A DNA stretch of 64,000 nt, from positions 15,664 to 79,663 of the forward strand of contig NZ_BAAAEP010000017.1 in NCBI RefSeq assembly GCF_039523075.1. Reading direction: 5' to 3'. The notes beneath the pieces are model-generated. The model was given only the letters and a program-made list of their open reading frames with translations, had not been told where the DNA came from and did no database searches. Source of the stretch: Caenispirillum bisanense. Its GTDB lineage: Bacteria > Pseudomonadota > Alphaproteobacteria > Rhodospirillales > Rhodospirillaceae. Below, in pieces: positions 8,360 through 18,106 of this stretch (position 1 is its first letter; every line of letters begins with the position of its first letter). The position numbers and the translations under genes were made by a program.

Positions 8360-9109
8360 ATGGTCAAGCCGTTGCGCTACGCCCGTTCGCCCAACCACGG
8401 TCCGCGCACCGGCGGCGGCATCGACATGCTGGTGCTGCACTACACCGGCATGCGCTCCGCCCAGGACGCCCTGCAGCGCCTGTGCGACAAGAGCAGCGAC
8501 GTCTCCGCCCACTGGCTGGTGGAGGAAGACGGCACCCTGCACGCCCTGGTGCCCGAAGACCGCCGCGCCTGGCACGCCGGGGTGTCGAGCTGGCGGGGCC
8601 GCACCGACGTCAACAGCCGCTCCATCGGCATCGAGATCGTCAACCCCGGCCACGAGTTCGGCTACCGCCCCTTCCCCGACGCCCAGATGGACGCGGTGAT
8701 CGAGCTGTGCCAGGCCATCCTGGCGCGCCATCCCGGCATTCCGGCCCGCAACGTGGTCGGCCATTCCGATGTCGCCCCGCTGCGCAAGGAAGACCCCGGC
8801 GAGCTGTTCGACTGGAAGCGGCTGGCGGCGGCCGGCATCGGCCTGTGGCCGCAGCCGGCGGAGGCGGTGCCGACCGCTCAGCCCGGCTCCATCCAGGCGG
8901 TGCAGGACGTGCTGGCAGAAATCGGCTACGCCGCCCCGCGCAGCGGTCAGCTGGACGAGGCCACCGCCAAGGCCATCATTGCCTTCCAGCGCCATTACCG
9001 CCCCGCCGACCTGTCGGGCATGCCCGACGCCGAGACCTGGGCGCTGATGCAGGCCCTGCGCGATCTGGTGACGGCCGACCGGGCCGGCGGACCCGCCGAC
9101 CGCGGTTGA
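8360..9109 (+). CDS. N-acetylmuramoyl-L-alanine amidase (AmiD-like, Amidase_2 plus peptidoglycan-binding domain)
   Basis: This 249-residue zinc amidase would cut the amide bond between N-acetylmuramate and L-alanine in peptidoglycan or anhydro-muropeptides. Zinc-site landmarks are LVLHYTGM (His, about 29), AWHAGVSSWRG (about 75) and VGHSDVAPLRKEDPGELFDW (His and Asp, about 135-155). A PG_binding_1 domain covers about 180-235 (IQAVQDVLAEIGY, IAFQRHYRPADLSG). There is no clear signal peptide, so a cytoplasmic recycling role (AmpD-like) is possible. Coupled to the EamA gene. Confidence 0.88.
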   Translation: MVKPLRYARSPNHGPRTGGGIDMLVLHYTGMRSAQDALQRLCDKSSDVSAHWLVEEDGTLHALVPEDRRAWHAGVSSWRGRTDVNSRSIGIEIVNPGHEFGYRPFPDAQMDAVIELCQAILARHPGIPARNVVGHSDVAPLRKEDPGELFDWKRLAAAGIGLWPQPAEAVPTAQPGSIQAVQDVLAEIGYAAPRSGQLDEATAKAIIAFQRHYRPADLSGMPDAETWALMQALRDLVTADRAGGPADRG

Positions 9110-9111
9110 CC

Positions 9112-9140
9112 TTGACCGTCGCCGCCGGCTGGTCTACATC
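9112..9140 (+). promoter_or_regulatory. Sigma70-type promoter for RNase P RNA
   Basis: TTGACC at 9112-9117 and TACATC at 9135-9140 are separated by 17 bases. Transcription from here would start about 8 bases downstream, which matches the 5' end inferred from RNA pairing. Confidence 0.7.
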
Positions 9141-9147
9141 CGGGGTC

Positions 9148-9561
<414 letters not shown>

Positions 9562-9630
9562 GTTACCCCTGCATGGTTTGACGAAAGACCGCCGGCGCCT
9601 ATACTGAGCACAGCGACGGAGGCTGCACCC

Positions 9631-9906
9631 ATGGGCTTTCACACCGACAACGCCGACCTGCTGGCCAAGATCGAACGCGCCGCCCGCCAGAGCGGCCGGT
9701 CGCCGGAGGCTGTGATCGAGTCGGCACTGGACACCTACATTGCAGCCCTGGCGGCACGGCCGCCCGCTCCGGTTGACGAGGCGACCCGCGCCCGCCGGCT
9801 GGCTCGCTGGCGCGAGATCCTGGCCGAGGCCGATGCGCTGCCGCGCATTCCGCCCGACCAGCAGCCGCCCGACCTGGAGTGGGACGAGGACGGGCTGCCG
9901 CGATGA
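9631..9906 (+). CDS. Antitoxin of a VapBC-type module (ribbon-helix-helix-like)
   Basis: This 91-residue protein has an N-terminal DNA-binding-like segment (LLAKIERAARQSGRSPEAVI, about residues 9-30). Its C-terminus is acidic and probably toxin-binding (QPPDLEWDEDGLPR). It overlaps the PIN toxin gene as ATGA, the usual coupling of antitoxin and toxin. It should neutralise the toxin and repress its own promoter. The family is assigned mainly from context and size. Confidence 0.75.
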   Translation: MGFHTDNADLLAKIERAARQSGRSPEAVIESALDTYIAALAARPPAPVDEATRARRLARWREILAEADALPRIPPDQQPPDLEWDEDGLPR

Positions 9907-10310
9907 GGCTGGCGATCGACGCCTCGGCGCTGGTCGCCATCGTGCTGCACGAACCGGAACGCGATATGTTCCTTCAGGTCCTGTCCGGGGCCAGCGAAAT
10001 CTACGTCAGCCCGGTGTCCCTGCTGGAGGCGCGCATTGCCGTCCACCGTGTCGGCGGCTTTGAAATGTTGCTCCGCCTGGATAAGCTGCTGACCACAGAG
10101 CCCTTCACCATCGCGCTCCATTCCGCCGCCGACGTCGACATCGCCTGGACCGCCTTCCTCGCCTATGGCAAGGGCAGCGGCAGCGGGGCGCGGCTCAATC
10201 TGGGGGATTTGTTTTCCTACGCCGTCGCCAAGCGCTGGCAGGCGCCGCTGCTCTACAAGGGCGACGACTTCAGCCGCACCGACCTGCCGGCCGCCGCCCT
10301 GCCCGCCTGA
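9903..10310 (+). CDS. PIN-domain ribonuclease toxin, VapC family
   Basis: This 135-residue PIN nuclease begins MRLAIDASALVAIVLHEPE (first catalytic Asp at residue 6). It has VSLLEARIAVHR (Glu, about 45) and LNLGDLFSYAVAKRWQAPLL (Asp, about 100). It ends LYKGDDFSRTDLPAA, a standard VapC C-terminus with the fourth acidic residue. VapC toxins cleave tRNA or rRNA. The start at 9903 is fixed by the ATGA overlap with the antitoxin. Confidence 0.9.
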   Translation: MRLAIDASALVAIVLHEPERDMFLQVLSGASEIYVSPVSLLEARIAVHRVGGFEMLLRLDKLLTTEPFTIALHSAADVDIAWTAFLAYGKGSGSGARLNLGDLFSYAVAKRWQAPLLYKGDDFSRTDLPAAALPA

Positions 10311-10341
10311 GCCCGCCACGCCCGCAGCCACCGCGCGCCCC

Positions 10342-11646
10342 TCAGCGTTCGGCGTACATCTCCACCTGCCAGCGGGTTTCCGTTTCGCTGAGGGGGTGGG
10401 AGCCGTCGGACAGCGGGCGCAGGGCGGCATCCAGGCTGATGCGGCCGAGCTTCACCTGCAGTTCCAGGCCGAACCGCGCCGACAGCCCGGCGGTGCGGGC
10501 GAGCGCGGCGATGGCCCGCGGCGACTGCGACCCCAGCATTTCCAGCACCACCGCCACCGGCAGGTCGGACAGCACCGCCAGGCCGGCCACCAGGTCGTCC
10601 ACATGGTCGGTCAGCAGCAGCACCATCAGGTGCGCCTCGGTCAGCTCGCCGTCGGCCTGCACGGTGCGGGCATGGTCGAGGAAGGGCGCGAACCGATCCT
10701 CCGCCTCGGCGGCGTAGGGCGACGGCAGCGCCGCCGGGCCTTCCGGCAGCCCCTCCTGCACCCGCGCGCCCACCACTTCGCGCAGGCGGGCCGCTGCCTC
10801 TGTCGACAGGTCGCCGCGCTGCATGAGGCTGCTCAGCACGTGGTCGGCCACCATTTCGGCCAACCGGCGCACCGACGGCTCCGGCAGATCGGCGCGGCGG
10901 GCGAGCGGCAGCTGCCAGTCGGGCTCGCGGTCGACGGCGGCGATCAGGCTGTCGAGGGTGTGTTCCTGCAGCTGCGAGCCGGCGTTGTAGAGCAGATGGG
11001 TGATGGCGCGGGAATCGCCGCTGGCGACGATGGCCTCGGTCACCGCCGGGCCGACATAGGCGCGCCGGGCGATGGCCGCCAGCACCCCGGCCATGGGGCT
11101 CTGGCGGATGATCTCCAGCAGGTCCTGGTCGTCCAGCAGCGGCGAGAATTCCAGGATCGGCGCCGCCACCAGGATGTCCACGTCGCGCGCCAGCCGCCGC
11201 ACCAGGCCGGGGTCGACCTGGCTGACGTCCTTCAGGCCGTCGGCCACCGCCGCCCGCACCAGGGTAAGGCGGTCGCGCGACAGGCGGTCGAGCACCTCCA
11301 GCGCGATGCTGTGGGCGCGAGCGCCGGGCGCCGTCATGCCATGGCGCTGCAGCTCGGTCACCTTGGCCGCCAGGGCCGTGCGCACCGCCTCGTCGCCATC
11401 TTCGGCCAGACGCAGGTTGGCCTTGGCCGGCGCCTGCGGGTTGCGGGCAACCGCCAGCCGCACCGTCGGCGCTTCATCCTGGCTGAGGAAGTAGAGGATT
11501 TCCGGCGCCACCGTGGTCAGCGCTGCCACCGCCTCGCGCACCGGCAGACGCGGGTCGCCGGCCAGCGCCCGCGCCTCCTCGTAGGACAGCGGCGTCTCGG
11601 GCGACAGGGTGAAGTCGAGGGCGGAGGACGGCGTCATGACGGTCAC
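10342..11646 (-). CDS. DUF2336 domain protein
   Basis: This 434-residue alpha-helical protein has HEAT-like repeats (ALAGDPRLPVREAVAALTTV, TVRLAVARNPQAPAKANLRL, LTLVRAAVADGLKDVSQVDP) and then the DUF2336 region, a family concentrated in Rhodospirillales and relatives. Its molecular role is not established. The GTG at 11646 overlaps the stop of the diguanylate cyclase gene (GTGA) and has GGAGG six bases before it, so I prefer it to the ATG at 11637. The tight coupling suggests work in c-di-GMP signalling. Confidence 0.83.
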   Translation of the reverse strand: MTVMTPSSALDFTLSPETPLSYEEARALAGDPRLPVREAVAALTTVAPEILYFLSQDEAPTVRLAVARNPQAPAKANLRLAEDGDEAVRTALAAKVTELQRHGMTAPGARAHSIALEVLDRLSRDRLTLVRAAVADGLKDVSQVDPGLVRRLARDVDILVAAPILEFSPLLDDQDLLEIIRQSPMAGVLAAIARRAYVGPAVTEAIVASGDSRAITHLLYNAGSQLQEHTLDSLIAAVDREPDWQLPLARRADLPEPSVRRLAEMVADHVLSSLMQRGDLSTEAAARLREVVGARVQEGLPEGPAALPSPYAAEAEDRFAPFLDHARTVQADGELTEAHLMVLLLTDHVDDLVAGLAVLSDLPVAVVLEMLGSQSPRAIAALARTAGLSARFGLELQVKLGRISLDAALRPLSDGSHPLSETETRWQVEMYAER

Positions 11647-13361
11647 CGCGTGCCTCCCCCGCCGCCGCCGGCCCGTCGCGACGGCGGCCGGGCAACGGCG
11701 TAGGAGCCCTTGCCGCGGCGCTTGATGGCATACATGGCGCTGTCGGCGCGGCTGACGAACTCGTTCATGTCCTCGCGCCCCAGCGGGTCGTAGACGGCGA
11801 TGCCGATGGACAGCATCAGCGGCAGGTCCGGCCGCGCCGAATGCTGGCGCAGGATGGCGGCCGCGGCCAGGAACACCTCCGCCCGCTTCACCGCCACCGC
11901 CTCGTCGGCGTCGTCGAGCCATACGGCGAACTCGTCGCCGCCCAGCCGCGCCACCATGTCGGTGGAGCGGGTGTTGACGCGCAGCAGGTCGGCCACGTCA
12001 CGCAGCACCTTGTCCCCGGTTTCATGGCCGCGGGTATCGTTCACCGCCTTGAAGTTGTCCAGGTCCACATACATCAGGGCACCCTTGCGATCGCCGCGCG
12101 CCAGCCGTCGCACCCGCCGCTGCATGTCCTCGTAGAAGGCACGGCGGTTCAACAGGCCGGTGAGCCCGTCGGTGCGCGAAACCTCCACAAGAACACGGTG
12201 GTAGTACAATTGTTCCAGCGCTACCCCGACAGTTCCGGCGATGCTGCCCAGCAGGCGGCGTTCCGCCTGGCCGAAATCGGGCCGTTCCGGTTCCCGCCAC
12301 ACCACGATGGCGCCGTTGATGCGGTCGCCGTGGCGGCAGAGGGTGCCGATCAGGTGGCGCTCGCCGGCCAGGTCGCCCAGCACCGCCTCGCGCTCCGCCT
12401 GCTCCAGCGCCGCCAGCAGGCGGTCGGCCTCGCGGTCGGAGCCGACGCGGCCGAAGGCGGCCTCCTGCAGGAAGCTCGGGTGCTGCACCACCTTGGCCAG
12501 CGGCGCGGCAATGCCGTAGACCTGACAGCCGGTGGCGGCCAGCCCGTGGGTGATGGCGCTGGCGGCGGCACGGATCATGTTCTCCGGCTTCACCTCGCGC
12601 TGGAACAGCCGCACGATGCGGCCGAACACCCGTTCGCGGGCGCGGGCCTCGGCCATGTCCTGCTCGCGCCGTCGCTGGTCGGTGACGTCGCGGCAGACGC
12701 CGCGGGCGCCAGCCCAGCGGCTGTCGGTGTCGAACAGCGGCACCGCCGTCACCTCCAGGCACAGCGGCTCGCCGCCGGCGGTGCGGACCCAGACGTCGCG
12801 CCCCTCCAGCGGCACCGGCGTGGCGAAGGGGTTGATGGGGTCGAGGTGGCGCTCGCCGTCCAGCAGCTCGGTCGACGGCATGCCGATCAGCAGGTGCGGC
12901 GGATAGCCCAGCAGCCCCTGCGGCGCGACGAAGCTGAAGGCGCCGGCGTCATCCACTTCCCAGGCGTGTTCGCTGGAAATCTCCACCAGATCCTTGTAGC
13001 GGGCGCGGCTTTCGGTCAGGGCGTTGCGCAGGCCGGAGTCGAGGGTGCGGTCGGAGACCAGCAGCAGCCGCTGCCCGTCGGTCAGCGGCGGCAGGGCCAG
13101 CAGGTCATACACCCGGCGGCCTTCCGGCGGGTCGAGGATCACGCGGGTCGCCGCCGTCTCCGCCGCCAGGGCCTCGGCCACCGCCGCCACCACGGCCGCC
13201 GCCACGCTGCCGTCGGCGGCCACCAGCCCCGGCAGGGCGGCGAAGGCGCGGCCGTGGGCCAGCACCCGGCCGCCGGCATCAACCACGGCGCAGGGCTGCG
13301 GATGGGCGTCGAGGGCCTGTTGAGAAATGGCTGCCGTAATGACCTCCGCCGTGTCGAGCAC
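11643..13361 (-). CDS. Diguanylate cyclase with PAS and GAF-like sensor regions
   Basis: This 572-residue signalling enzyme makes c-di-GMP from GTP. The order is: N-terminal PAS-like region (about 10-115); a second PAS (about 125-245, YKDLVEISSEHAWEVDDAGA); a linker helix; a GAF-like region (about 255-390); and a GGDEF domain (about 405-560) with DGLTGLLNRRAFYEDMQRR and an intact ARLGGDEFAVW active site. I see no clear RxxD inhibitory site. There are no transmembrane segments, so it is cytoplasmic. The GTG at 13361 has GGGAG six bases upstream. A TTG at 13376 is the alternative. Confidence 0.88.
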   Translation of the reverse strand: MLDTAEVITAAISQQALDAHPQPCAVVDAGGRVLAHGRAFAALPGLVAADGSVAAAVVAAVAEALAAETAATRVILDPPEGRRVYDLLALPPLTDGQRLLLVSDRTLDSGLRNALTESRARYKDLVEISSEHAWEVDDAGAFSFVAPQGLLGYPPHLLIGMPSTELLDGERHLDPINPFATPVPLEGRDVWVRTAGGEPLCLEVTAVPLFDTDSRWAGARGVCRDVTDQRRREQDMAEARARERVFGRIVRLFQREVKPENMIRAAASAITHGLAATGCQVYGIAAPLAKVVQHPSFLQEAAFGRVGSDREADRLLAALEQAEREAVLGDLAGERHLIGTLCRHGDRINGAIVVWREPERPDFGQAERRLLGSIAGTVGVALEQLYYHRVLVEVSRTDGLTGLLNRRAFYEDMQRRVRRLARGDRKGALMYVDLDNFKAVNDTRGHETGDKVLRDVADLLRVNTRSTDMVARLGGDEFAVWLDDADEAVAVKRAEVFLAAAAILRQHSARPDLPLMLSIGIAVYDPLGREDMNEFVSRADSAMYAIKRRGKGSYAVARPPSRRAGGGGGGTR

Positions 13362-13467
13362 GATCGGCTCCCGCAAATAACCAACCCTGAACTTCTATCA
13401 CGGCTGAGGAATTGGGCGAAGATGCCATGCAGCCTATGTCCCCGCCCCGCGCACCGCCCAAACGACA

Positions 13468-13494
13468 GGGCCTCCCGCCGGTGGCGGGAGGCCC
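13468..13494 (-). terminator. Intergenic hairpin, probable terminator
   Basis: A perfect 12-bp GC-rich stem with a 3-base loop (GGGCCTCCCGCC/GGCGGGAGGCCC) lies 70 bases past the stop of the minus-strand gene at 13565. The tail read on the minus strand is TGTCGTTT, so termination on that strand is plausible. Confidence 0.6.
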
Positions 13495-13564
13495 GTTCGC
13501 GTCCGTCGTCGCCCTGCGACCGGCCTTGGCGGCCGTGCCGGGGCGGTTCCCTCGACCCGGCGGC

Positions 13565-13990
13565 TCAGGCGCCGTTGCGATACCGCTTCATGATCTGCAT
13601 GCCGGTTTCCACCATGTCGGCCATCATCACCATACTGCGCGGCTTGTCGCCGTTGGCCTGGTCGAGCGCCTTGGCGAAGACGGCCTTGAACTGGTCGCGC
13701 GCCCGCGCATCGGCGGGGCTGGAGGCGCCGACGAAGAAGCCGACGGCGTGGCCGGCCACCACCCCTACGTCGCCCGGTGCCAGCTTGAGGTCGCGGGCGA
13801 TGACGTAGATGGAGGCGGCGATCATGCGGGCGGCCTGATCGAAGCGCTCCTCCTGCGCCGCATTGCCGACGATGCCGGCTTCGCGGAACACCTCGGCCTG
13901 CTGGACCAGGCGGTTGTATTCCATGGTTTCCTGCTGGCGGAACCGTGGGTCGATGTTCTTCACCAGCGCCTGCAAGTCGAAACCGGCCAT
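13565..13990 (-). CDS. Conserved-looking hypothetical protein, helical
   Basis: This 141-residue, mostly alpha-helical soluble protein has no signal peptide. It starts MAGFDLQALVKNIDPRFR and has a glycine-rich middle (GDVGVVAGHAVGFFVGASS). A strong AGGAGG ribosome binding site lies 8 bases before the ATG at 13990, which supports expression. I do not recognise the family. It stands alone between the diguanylate cyclase and ppx genes. Confidence 0.7.
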   Translation of the reverse strand: MAGFDLQALVKNIDPRFRQQETMEYNRLVQQAEVFREAGIVGNAAQEERFDQAARMIAASIYVIARDLKLAPGDVGVVAGHAVGFFVGASSPADARARDQFKAVFAKALDQANGDKPRSMVMMADMVETGMQIMKRYRNGA

Positions 13991-14244
13991 GATGCCGTCC
14001 TCCTGTGAGGCGGCGCGGACACCCCGCGGGGTGGCGAAGCGGGCCGGGGGCGAGAGGCGACGGTGCCGGCGCGGCGGCCGGTGCTCCGTGATCCCCTGTC
14101 CGACCGCGGCTGTATTGCGCGCCGACGTGCCTGTGACATTTGACACGTAAACGCCACGCTGCAGCGGCGGTTGCCCCTGCTGCCGAGTATAAAGCAAGTA
14201 TCAAGGCTGCATAAAGAAGGTGAAGCTGCAGCCGGCGGCAGCTT

Positions 14245-15810
14245 CTATTGCACCGGCACGATGGCCGCCTCCGTCAGGCCGAGCACGGCCGCCAGTTTCT
14301 CGAACCGGCGGGCGGAGGCATCGCCGGAATACAGCGGATCTCCCGCCGGCACCTCCAGCACCAGACGGCCGGGCATCAGCTTCAGCCGGGTACGGGCGAG
14401 CAGGCCGGGGGCGCCGCCCGACAGGGTGTGGCCAAGGCGCAGGGCATTGCCGATCACCCGCACCCGCTTCACCCGGTCCTCGTCCAGCAGCTGGCGGGCC
14501 TGCACCGCCATGGGGTGTTCCTCCGCCGAGGTATAGCGGTAGAACACCGCCAGGGCGAGGCCGGCGCGGTCGGTGTGCGACAGGCCCATGAACGGCAGCC
14601 GCAGCACCTTCAGCAGCCCCTGCTCGGCGCGGTAATCGGGGTGTTCGGACCAGAAGATGTCACCCAGAAGACAGGCCGCCAGGCGCAGCCGCTGCAGCGC
14701 CGCCGGCTCCTGCGGGAACAGCGGGCTCATCCAGTCCATCAGCTCGCGGGCGTGTTCGGTGAAGCGGCCGGCGGCCAGGGCGAGATCGGCGCAGGCGGAA
14801 ATCAGCGGGTCTTCCTCCCGCACCGCTTCCGGCAGGCTCTGGAAGAACTGGCCTTCGCGCATGCCGTAGACCGAGAACACCAGCTGCGACGGCTGCACCG
14901 TCTGCACCAGCCGTTCCAGGATCACCGCCGCCACCGGCAGGGTCTGCAGCCGGCGCTTGGAGACGCCGGGGATCTTCTCCAGCGACTTGCGCGACTGCCG
15001 CGACATCAGGTCCAGCAGCGCCAGGGCGTGATCGGCCCCCAGGGTGAAGTTGTCGAGCACATGCAGCGGGTAGTTCATCTGCTCGATGAGGATACGGGCG
15101 ATGGTGCGCCACGCCCCGCCGACGGCATAGAGGCTGCGTCCCCGCCCCTGCCCCAGCCACGGCAGCGCCGCCAGATGGCGGTCGATGATCTCCACCGCCC
15201 GCGCCCGGTCGCCGCCCGACTGGTCCTGCAGCCGCAGCACGCCGAGCGGCATGGAGGCGAAGTCGCCGCAGCGGTGGCTTTCCACCACCACCAGTTCCAG
15301 CGAGCCGCCGCCCAGGTCGGCCACCATGCCGTCGGCATCGGGCACGGCACACAGCACGCCGAGGGCGGCGTTGCGCGCTTCCTCCTCCCCCGACAGCAGG
15401 CGCACGCGGATGCCGCAGCGGGCCTCCAGGTCGCGGATGAACTCCGGCCCGTCGGCGGCGGCGCGGGCGGCGGCGGTGGCCAGCACGTCCAGCTGCTGCA
15501 CCTCCATCGCCCGCGCCAGATGGATGAAGCGTTCGACCGACCCGAGGGCCATGGCGACGCCGTCGGGGTTGAGGCGGCCGGACTGTTCCAGCCCGGCCCC
15601 CAGGGCGCACACCGCCTTTTCGTTGAACAGCGGCACCGGCGTGCGCGTCAGGCCGTCGTAGACCACCAGACGCACGCTGTTGGAGCCGATGTCGACGATG
15701 CCCACCGGCCGCCGCCGGCGCACGAACATGCCGCCGTCCGCCGCCCGGCCGGTCGGCTGCAGCCGCCGCGGCCGACCGTCCCTGGCCCCTGCCTTTGCCG
15801 CCACCGTCAC
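14245..15810 (-). CDS. ppx: Exopolyphosphatase, Ppx/GppA family
   Basis: This enzyme degrades polyphosphate from chain ends or hydrolyses pppGpp. ASKHA-fold phosphate loops are GIVDIGSNSVRLVVYDG (near the N-terminus), LSGEEEARNAALGVL and VADLGGGSLELVVVE. The C-terminal part is HD-like helical (LRLAACLLGDIFWSEHPDYR). It follows ppk by about 13 bases on the same strand, a classic ppk-ppx operon. The start is uncertain: the GTG at 15810 gives 521 residues, and the ATG at 15729 gives 494 and begins MFVRRRRPVG just before the domain. Confidence 0.9.
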   Translation of the reverse strand: MTVAAKAGARDGRPRRLQPTGRAADGGMFVRRRRPVGIVDIGSNSVRLVVYDGLTRTPVPLFNEKAVCALGAGLEQSGRLNPDGVAMALGSVERFIHLARAMEVQQLDVLATAAARAAADGPEFIRDLEARCGIRVRLLSGEEEARNAALGVLCAVPDADGMVADLGGGSLELVVVESHRCGDFASMPLGVLRLQDQSGGDRARAVEIIDRHLAALPWLGQGRGRSLYAVGGAWRTIARILIEQMNYPLHVLDNFTLGADHALALLDLMSRQSRKSLEKIPGVSKRRLQTLPVAAVILERLVQTVQPSQLVFSVYGMREGQFFQSLPEAVREEDPLISACADLALAAGRFTEHARELMDWMSPLFPQEPAALQRLRLAACLLGDIFWSEHPDYRAEQGLLKVLRLPFMGLSHTDRAGLALAVFYRYTSAEEHPMAVQARQLLDEDRVKRVRVIGNALRLGHTLSGGAPGLLARTRLKLMPGRLVLEVPAGDPLYSGDASARRFEKLAAVLGLTEAAIVPVQ

Positions 15811-15823
15811 CGCCCCCGCTCGG

Positions 15824-17995
15824 TCAGCGCGACCGCAGGGCCAGTTTCGGCACCTGCTTCTGCGCATGCTGCAGGGCGCTGCCGCGGCCCGACAGGCTGG
15901 GGTTGGTCATGAAGTAGACATGGGCGGAGAAGGCCTCGTCGCGCTGCGGCACCCGCTTGAAGGTGCCGTCGGGCTGCAGGAACCAGGTCTGGGCCTCGTC
16001 CTTCAGGTTGGCGACCATGATCTGCTCCAGGATCTGGGTGTGCACGGTCGGGTTCTCGATGGGCACGAAGGCCTCGACGCGGTTGATCAGGTTGCGCGGC
16101 ATCCAGTCGGCCGAAGAGATGAACACCTTGGCATGGCGCGACGGCATGCGGTGGCCGTTGCCGAAGCAGACGATGCGCGAGTGTTCCAGGAACCGCCCGA
16201 CGATGCTCTTGACGCGAATGTTCTCCGACAGACCGGGAACGCCCGGACGCAGGCAGCAGATGCCGCGGATGATGAGTTCGATCTTCACCCCCGCCTGACT
16301 GGCACGGTAGAGGGCGTCGATGACCTTGCCGTCGACCAGGCTGTTCATCTTGGCCCAGATGGTGCCGGGGCGGCCGGCGCGGGCGTGTTCCGCCTCGGCG
16401 TTGATGAGGTCGAGCAGCTTGTCGCGCAGGCCCAGCGGCGCGATGGCCAGCTTTTCCATCTTCTCCGGCTTGGCGTAGCCGGTCATGAAGTTGAAGGCCT
16501 TCTGGGCGTCGCGGGTCAGGTCGGGGTCGGAGGTGAAGTAGGACAGGTCGGTATAGACCTTGGCCGTGATCGGGTGGTAGTTGCCGGTGCCGAAGTGGAC
16601 GTAGGACCGCAGTTCCTGCCCTTCCTTGCGGGTCACCAAACTGATCTTGGCGTGGGTCTTGAGGTCGATGAAGCCATAGACCACCGACACGCCGGCCCGT
16701 TCCAGGTCGCGCGCCCACTGGATGTTGGCTTCCTCGTCGAAGCGCGCCTTCAGCTCCACCATGGCGGTGACGCTCTTGCCCAGCTCGGCCGCCTCGATCA
16801 GCGCCTTGACGATGGGGCTGTCCTTGGAGGTGCGGTAGAGCGTCTGCTTGATGGACAGCACGTTGGGGTCGCGCGCCGCCTGCCGCAGGAACTGCACCAC
16901 CACGTCGAAGCTCTCGAACGGGTGGTGGACGACGATGTCCTTCTTGCGGATGGCCGCGAAGCAGTCGCCGCCGAAGTCGCGGATGCGCTCCGGGAAGCGG
17001 GCGTTGTAGGGCACGAACACCAGGTCCGGGCGCTCGTCGGTGATCAGCTTGCGGGTGTCGGCCATGCCGATCAGGCCGTTCAGCTTGAAGACGTCGGCGT
17101 CCTCCACCTCCAGCTCGGTGCAGACCAGCTTGACCAGGTCTTCCGGCATGTCGGCGTTCATGGTCAGGCGGATGCAGTGGCCGCGGCGGCGGCGCTTCAG
17201 CGCCGACTCGAAGGACTGCACCAGGTCCTGCGCCTCTTCGTCGATTTCCATCTCGCTGTCGCGGATGACGCGGAAGTGGCCGCCCTGCACCACCTTGAAG
17301 CCGGGGAACAGTCGATCGAGAAACAGCCCGATCACTTCCTCCAGCGCCAGATAGCGGATGGCGCTGCCCTCCAGCCGCACGAAGCGGTCAACCTGGGTCG
17401 GCATGGGCACCAGGGCGCGCAGGGCCTCGCCGTCGTCCAGCCGCGTCAGGTGCAGCACCAGGGCGTGCGCCAGGTTGGGCAGGAAGGGGAAGGGATGCGC
17501 CGGGTCGATGGCCAGCGGCGTCAGGATGGGGAAGATGCGGTCCATGAAGTGGGTTTCCAGCCACTTCATGTCGTCCGGCGTCAGGTCTTCCTTGTCGATG
17601 ACGTGGATGCCCTCGTGGCGCAGAAGCTCCCGCAGGTGCTGCCAGCATTCGCTGTGCTTGGTCATCAGCCGGCGCGCCGACTCGTTGATCTGCTCCAGCT
17701 GCTGCGGCGGGGTCAGGCCATCCTGGCTCGTGGTGGTGATGCCGGCATGCACCTGCCCCTTCAGGCCGGCGACGCGCACCATGTAGAACTCGTCCAGGTT
17801 GGAGGCCGAGATGGAGAGGAACCGAAGACGTTCAAGAAGCGGATGACGCTCGTTATAGGCTTCTTCCATCACCCGGAAGTTGAACGCCAGCCAGGACAGT
17901 TCGCGGTTGATGAAGCGATCCTTCGACTCGATGTCGATGGTCGGCACGGTCTTCTGCTGCGGCGGGCGGGTCCTGGTCGGCACGGTGTCTTCCAT
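15824..17995 (-). CDS. ppk: Polyphosphate kinase 1
   Basis: This 723-residue enzyme reversibly polymerises the ATP gamma-phosphate into polyphosphate. The N domain begins RFINRELSWLAFNFRVMEEA. The head domain has LEVEDADVFKLNGLIGM. Two PLD-like catalytic domains follow, with FIDLKTHAKISLVTRKEG (expected phospho-histidine region, about 440) and FGNGHRMPSRHAKVFISSAD (second His region, about 600). The length matches PPK1 (about 690-730). The ATG at 17995 is the only start giving a normal N-terminus. It is divergent from a SixA-like phosphatase gene. Confidence 0.95.
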   Translation of the reverse strand: MEDTVPTRTRPPQQKTVPTIDIESKDRFINRELSWLAFNFRVMEEAYNERHPLLERLRFLSISASNLDEFYMVRVAGLKGQVHAGITTTSQDGLTPPQQLEQINESARRLMTKHSECWQHLRELLRHEGIHVIDKEDLTPDDMKWLETHFMDRIFPILTPLAIDPAHPFPFLPNLAHALVLHLTRLDDGEALRALVPMPTQVDRFVRLEGSAIRYLALEEVIGLFLDRLFPGFKVVQGGHFRVIRDSEMEIDEEAQDLVQSFESALKRRRRGHCIRLTMNADMPEDLVKLVCTELEVEDADVFKLNGLIGMADTRKLITDERPDLVFVPYNARFPERIRDFGGDCFAAIRKKDIVVHHPFESFDVVVQFLRQAARDPNVLSIKQTLYRTSKDSPIVKALIEAAELGKSVTAMVELKARFDEEANIQWARDLERAGVSVVYGFIDLKTHAKISLVTRKEGQELRSYVHFGTGNYHPITAKVYTDLSYFTSDPDLTRDAQKAFNFMTGYAKPEKMEKLAIAPLGLRDKLLDLINAEAEHARAGRPGTIWAKMNSLVDGKVIDALYRASQAGVKIELIIRGICCLRPGVPGLSENIRVKSIVGRFLEHSRIVCFGNGHRMPSRHAKVFISSADWMPRNLINRVEAFVPIENPTVHTQILEQIMVANLKDEAQTWFLQPDGTFKRVPQRDEAFSAHVYFMTNPSLSGRGSALQHAQKQVPKLALRSR

Positions 17996-18106
17996 GGGGG
18001 CTGCGTCCCTTCTCTGTAACGCCGCTGCCTTCGACAGACGGCGCGGTCTCCTATATACACTATGCCCCGAGCGGATCGGCAACGCCTTGGGACAAAAGTC
18101 ATAAAC

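Noticed and set aside
17880..18104. Short plus-strand frame across the ppk start
   Set aside because: It lies antisense to the ppk N-terminus and runs to the start of the phosphatase gene. It has no ribosome binding site and no family.
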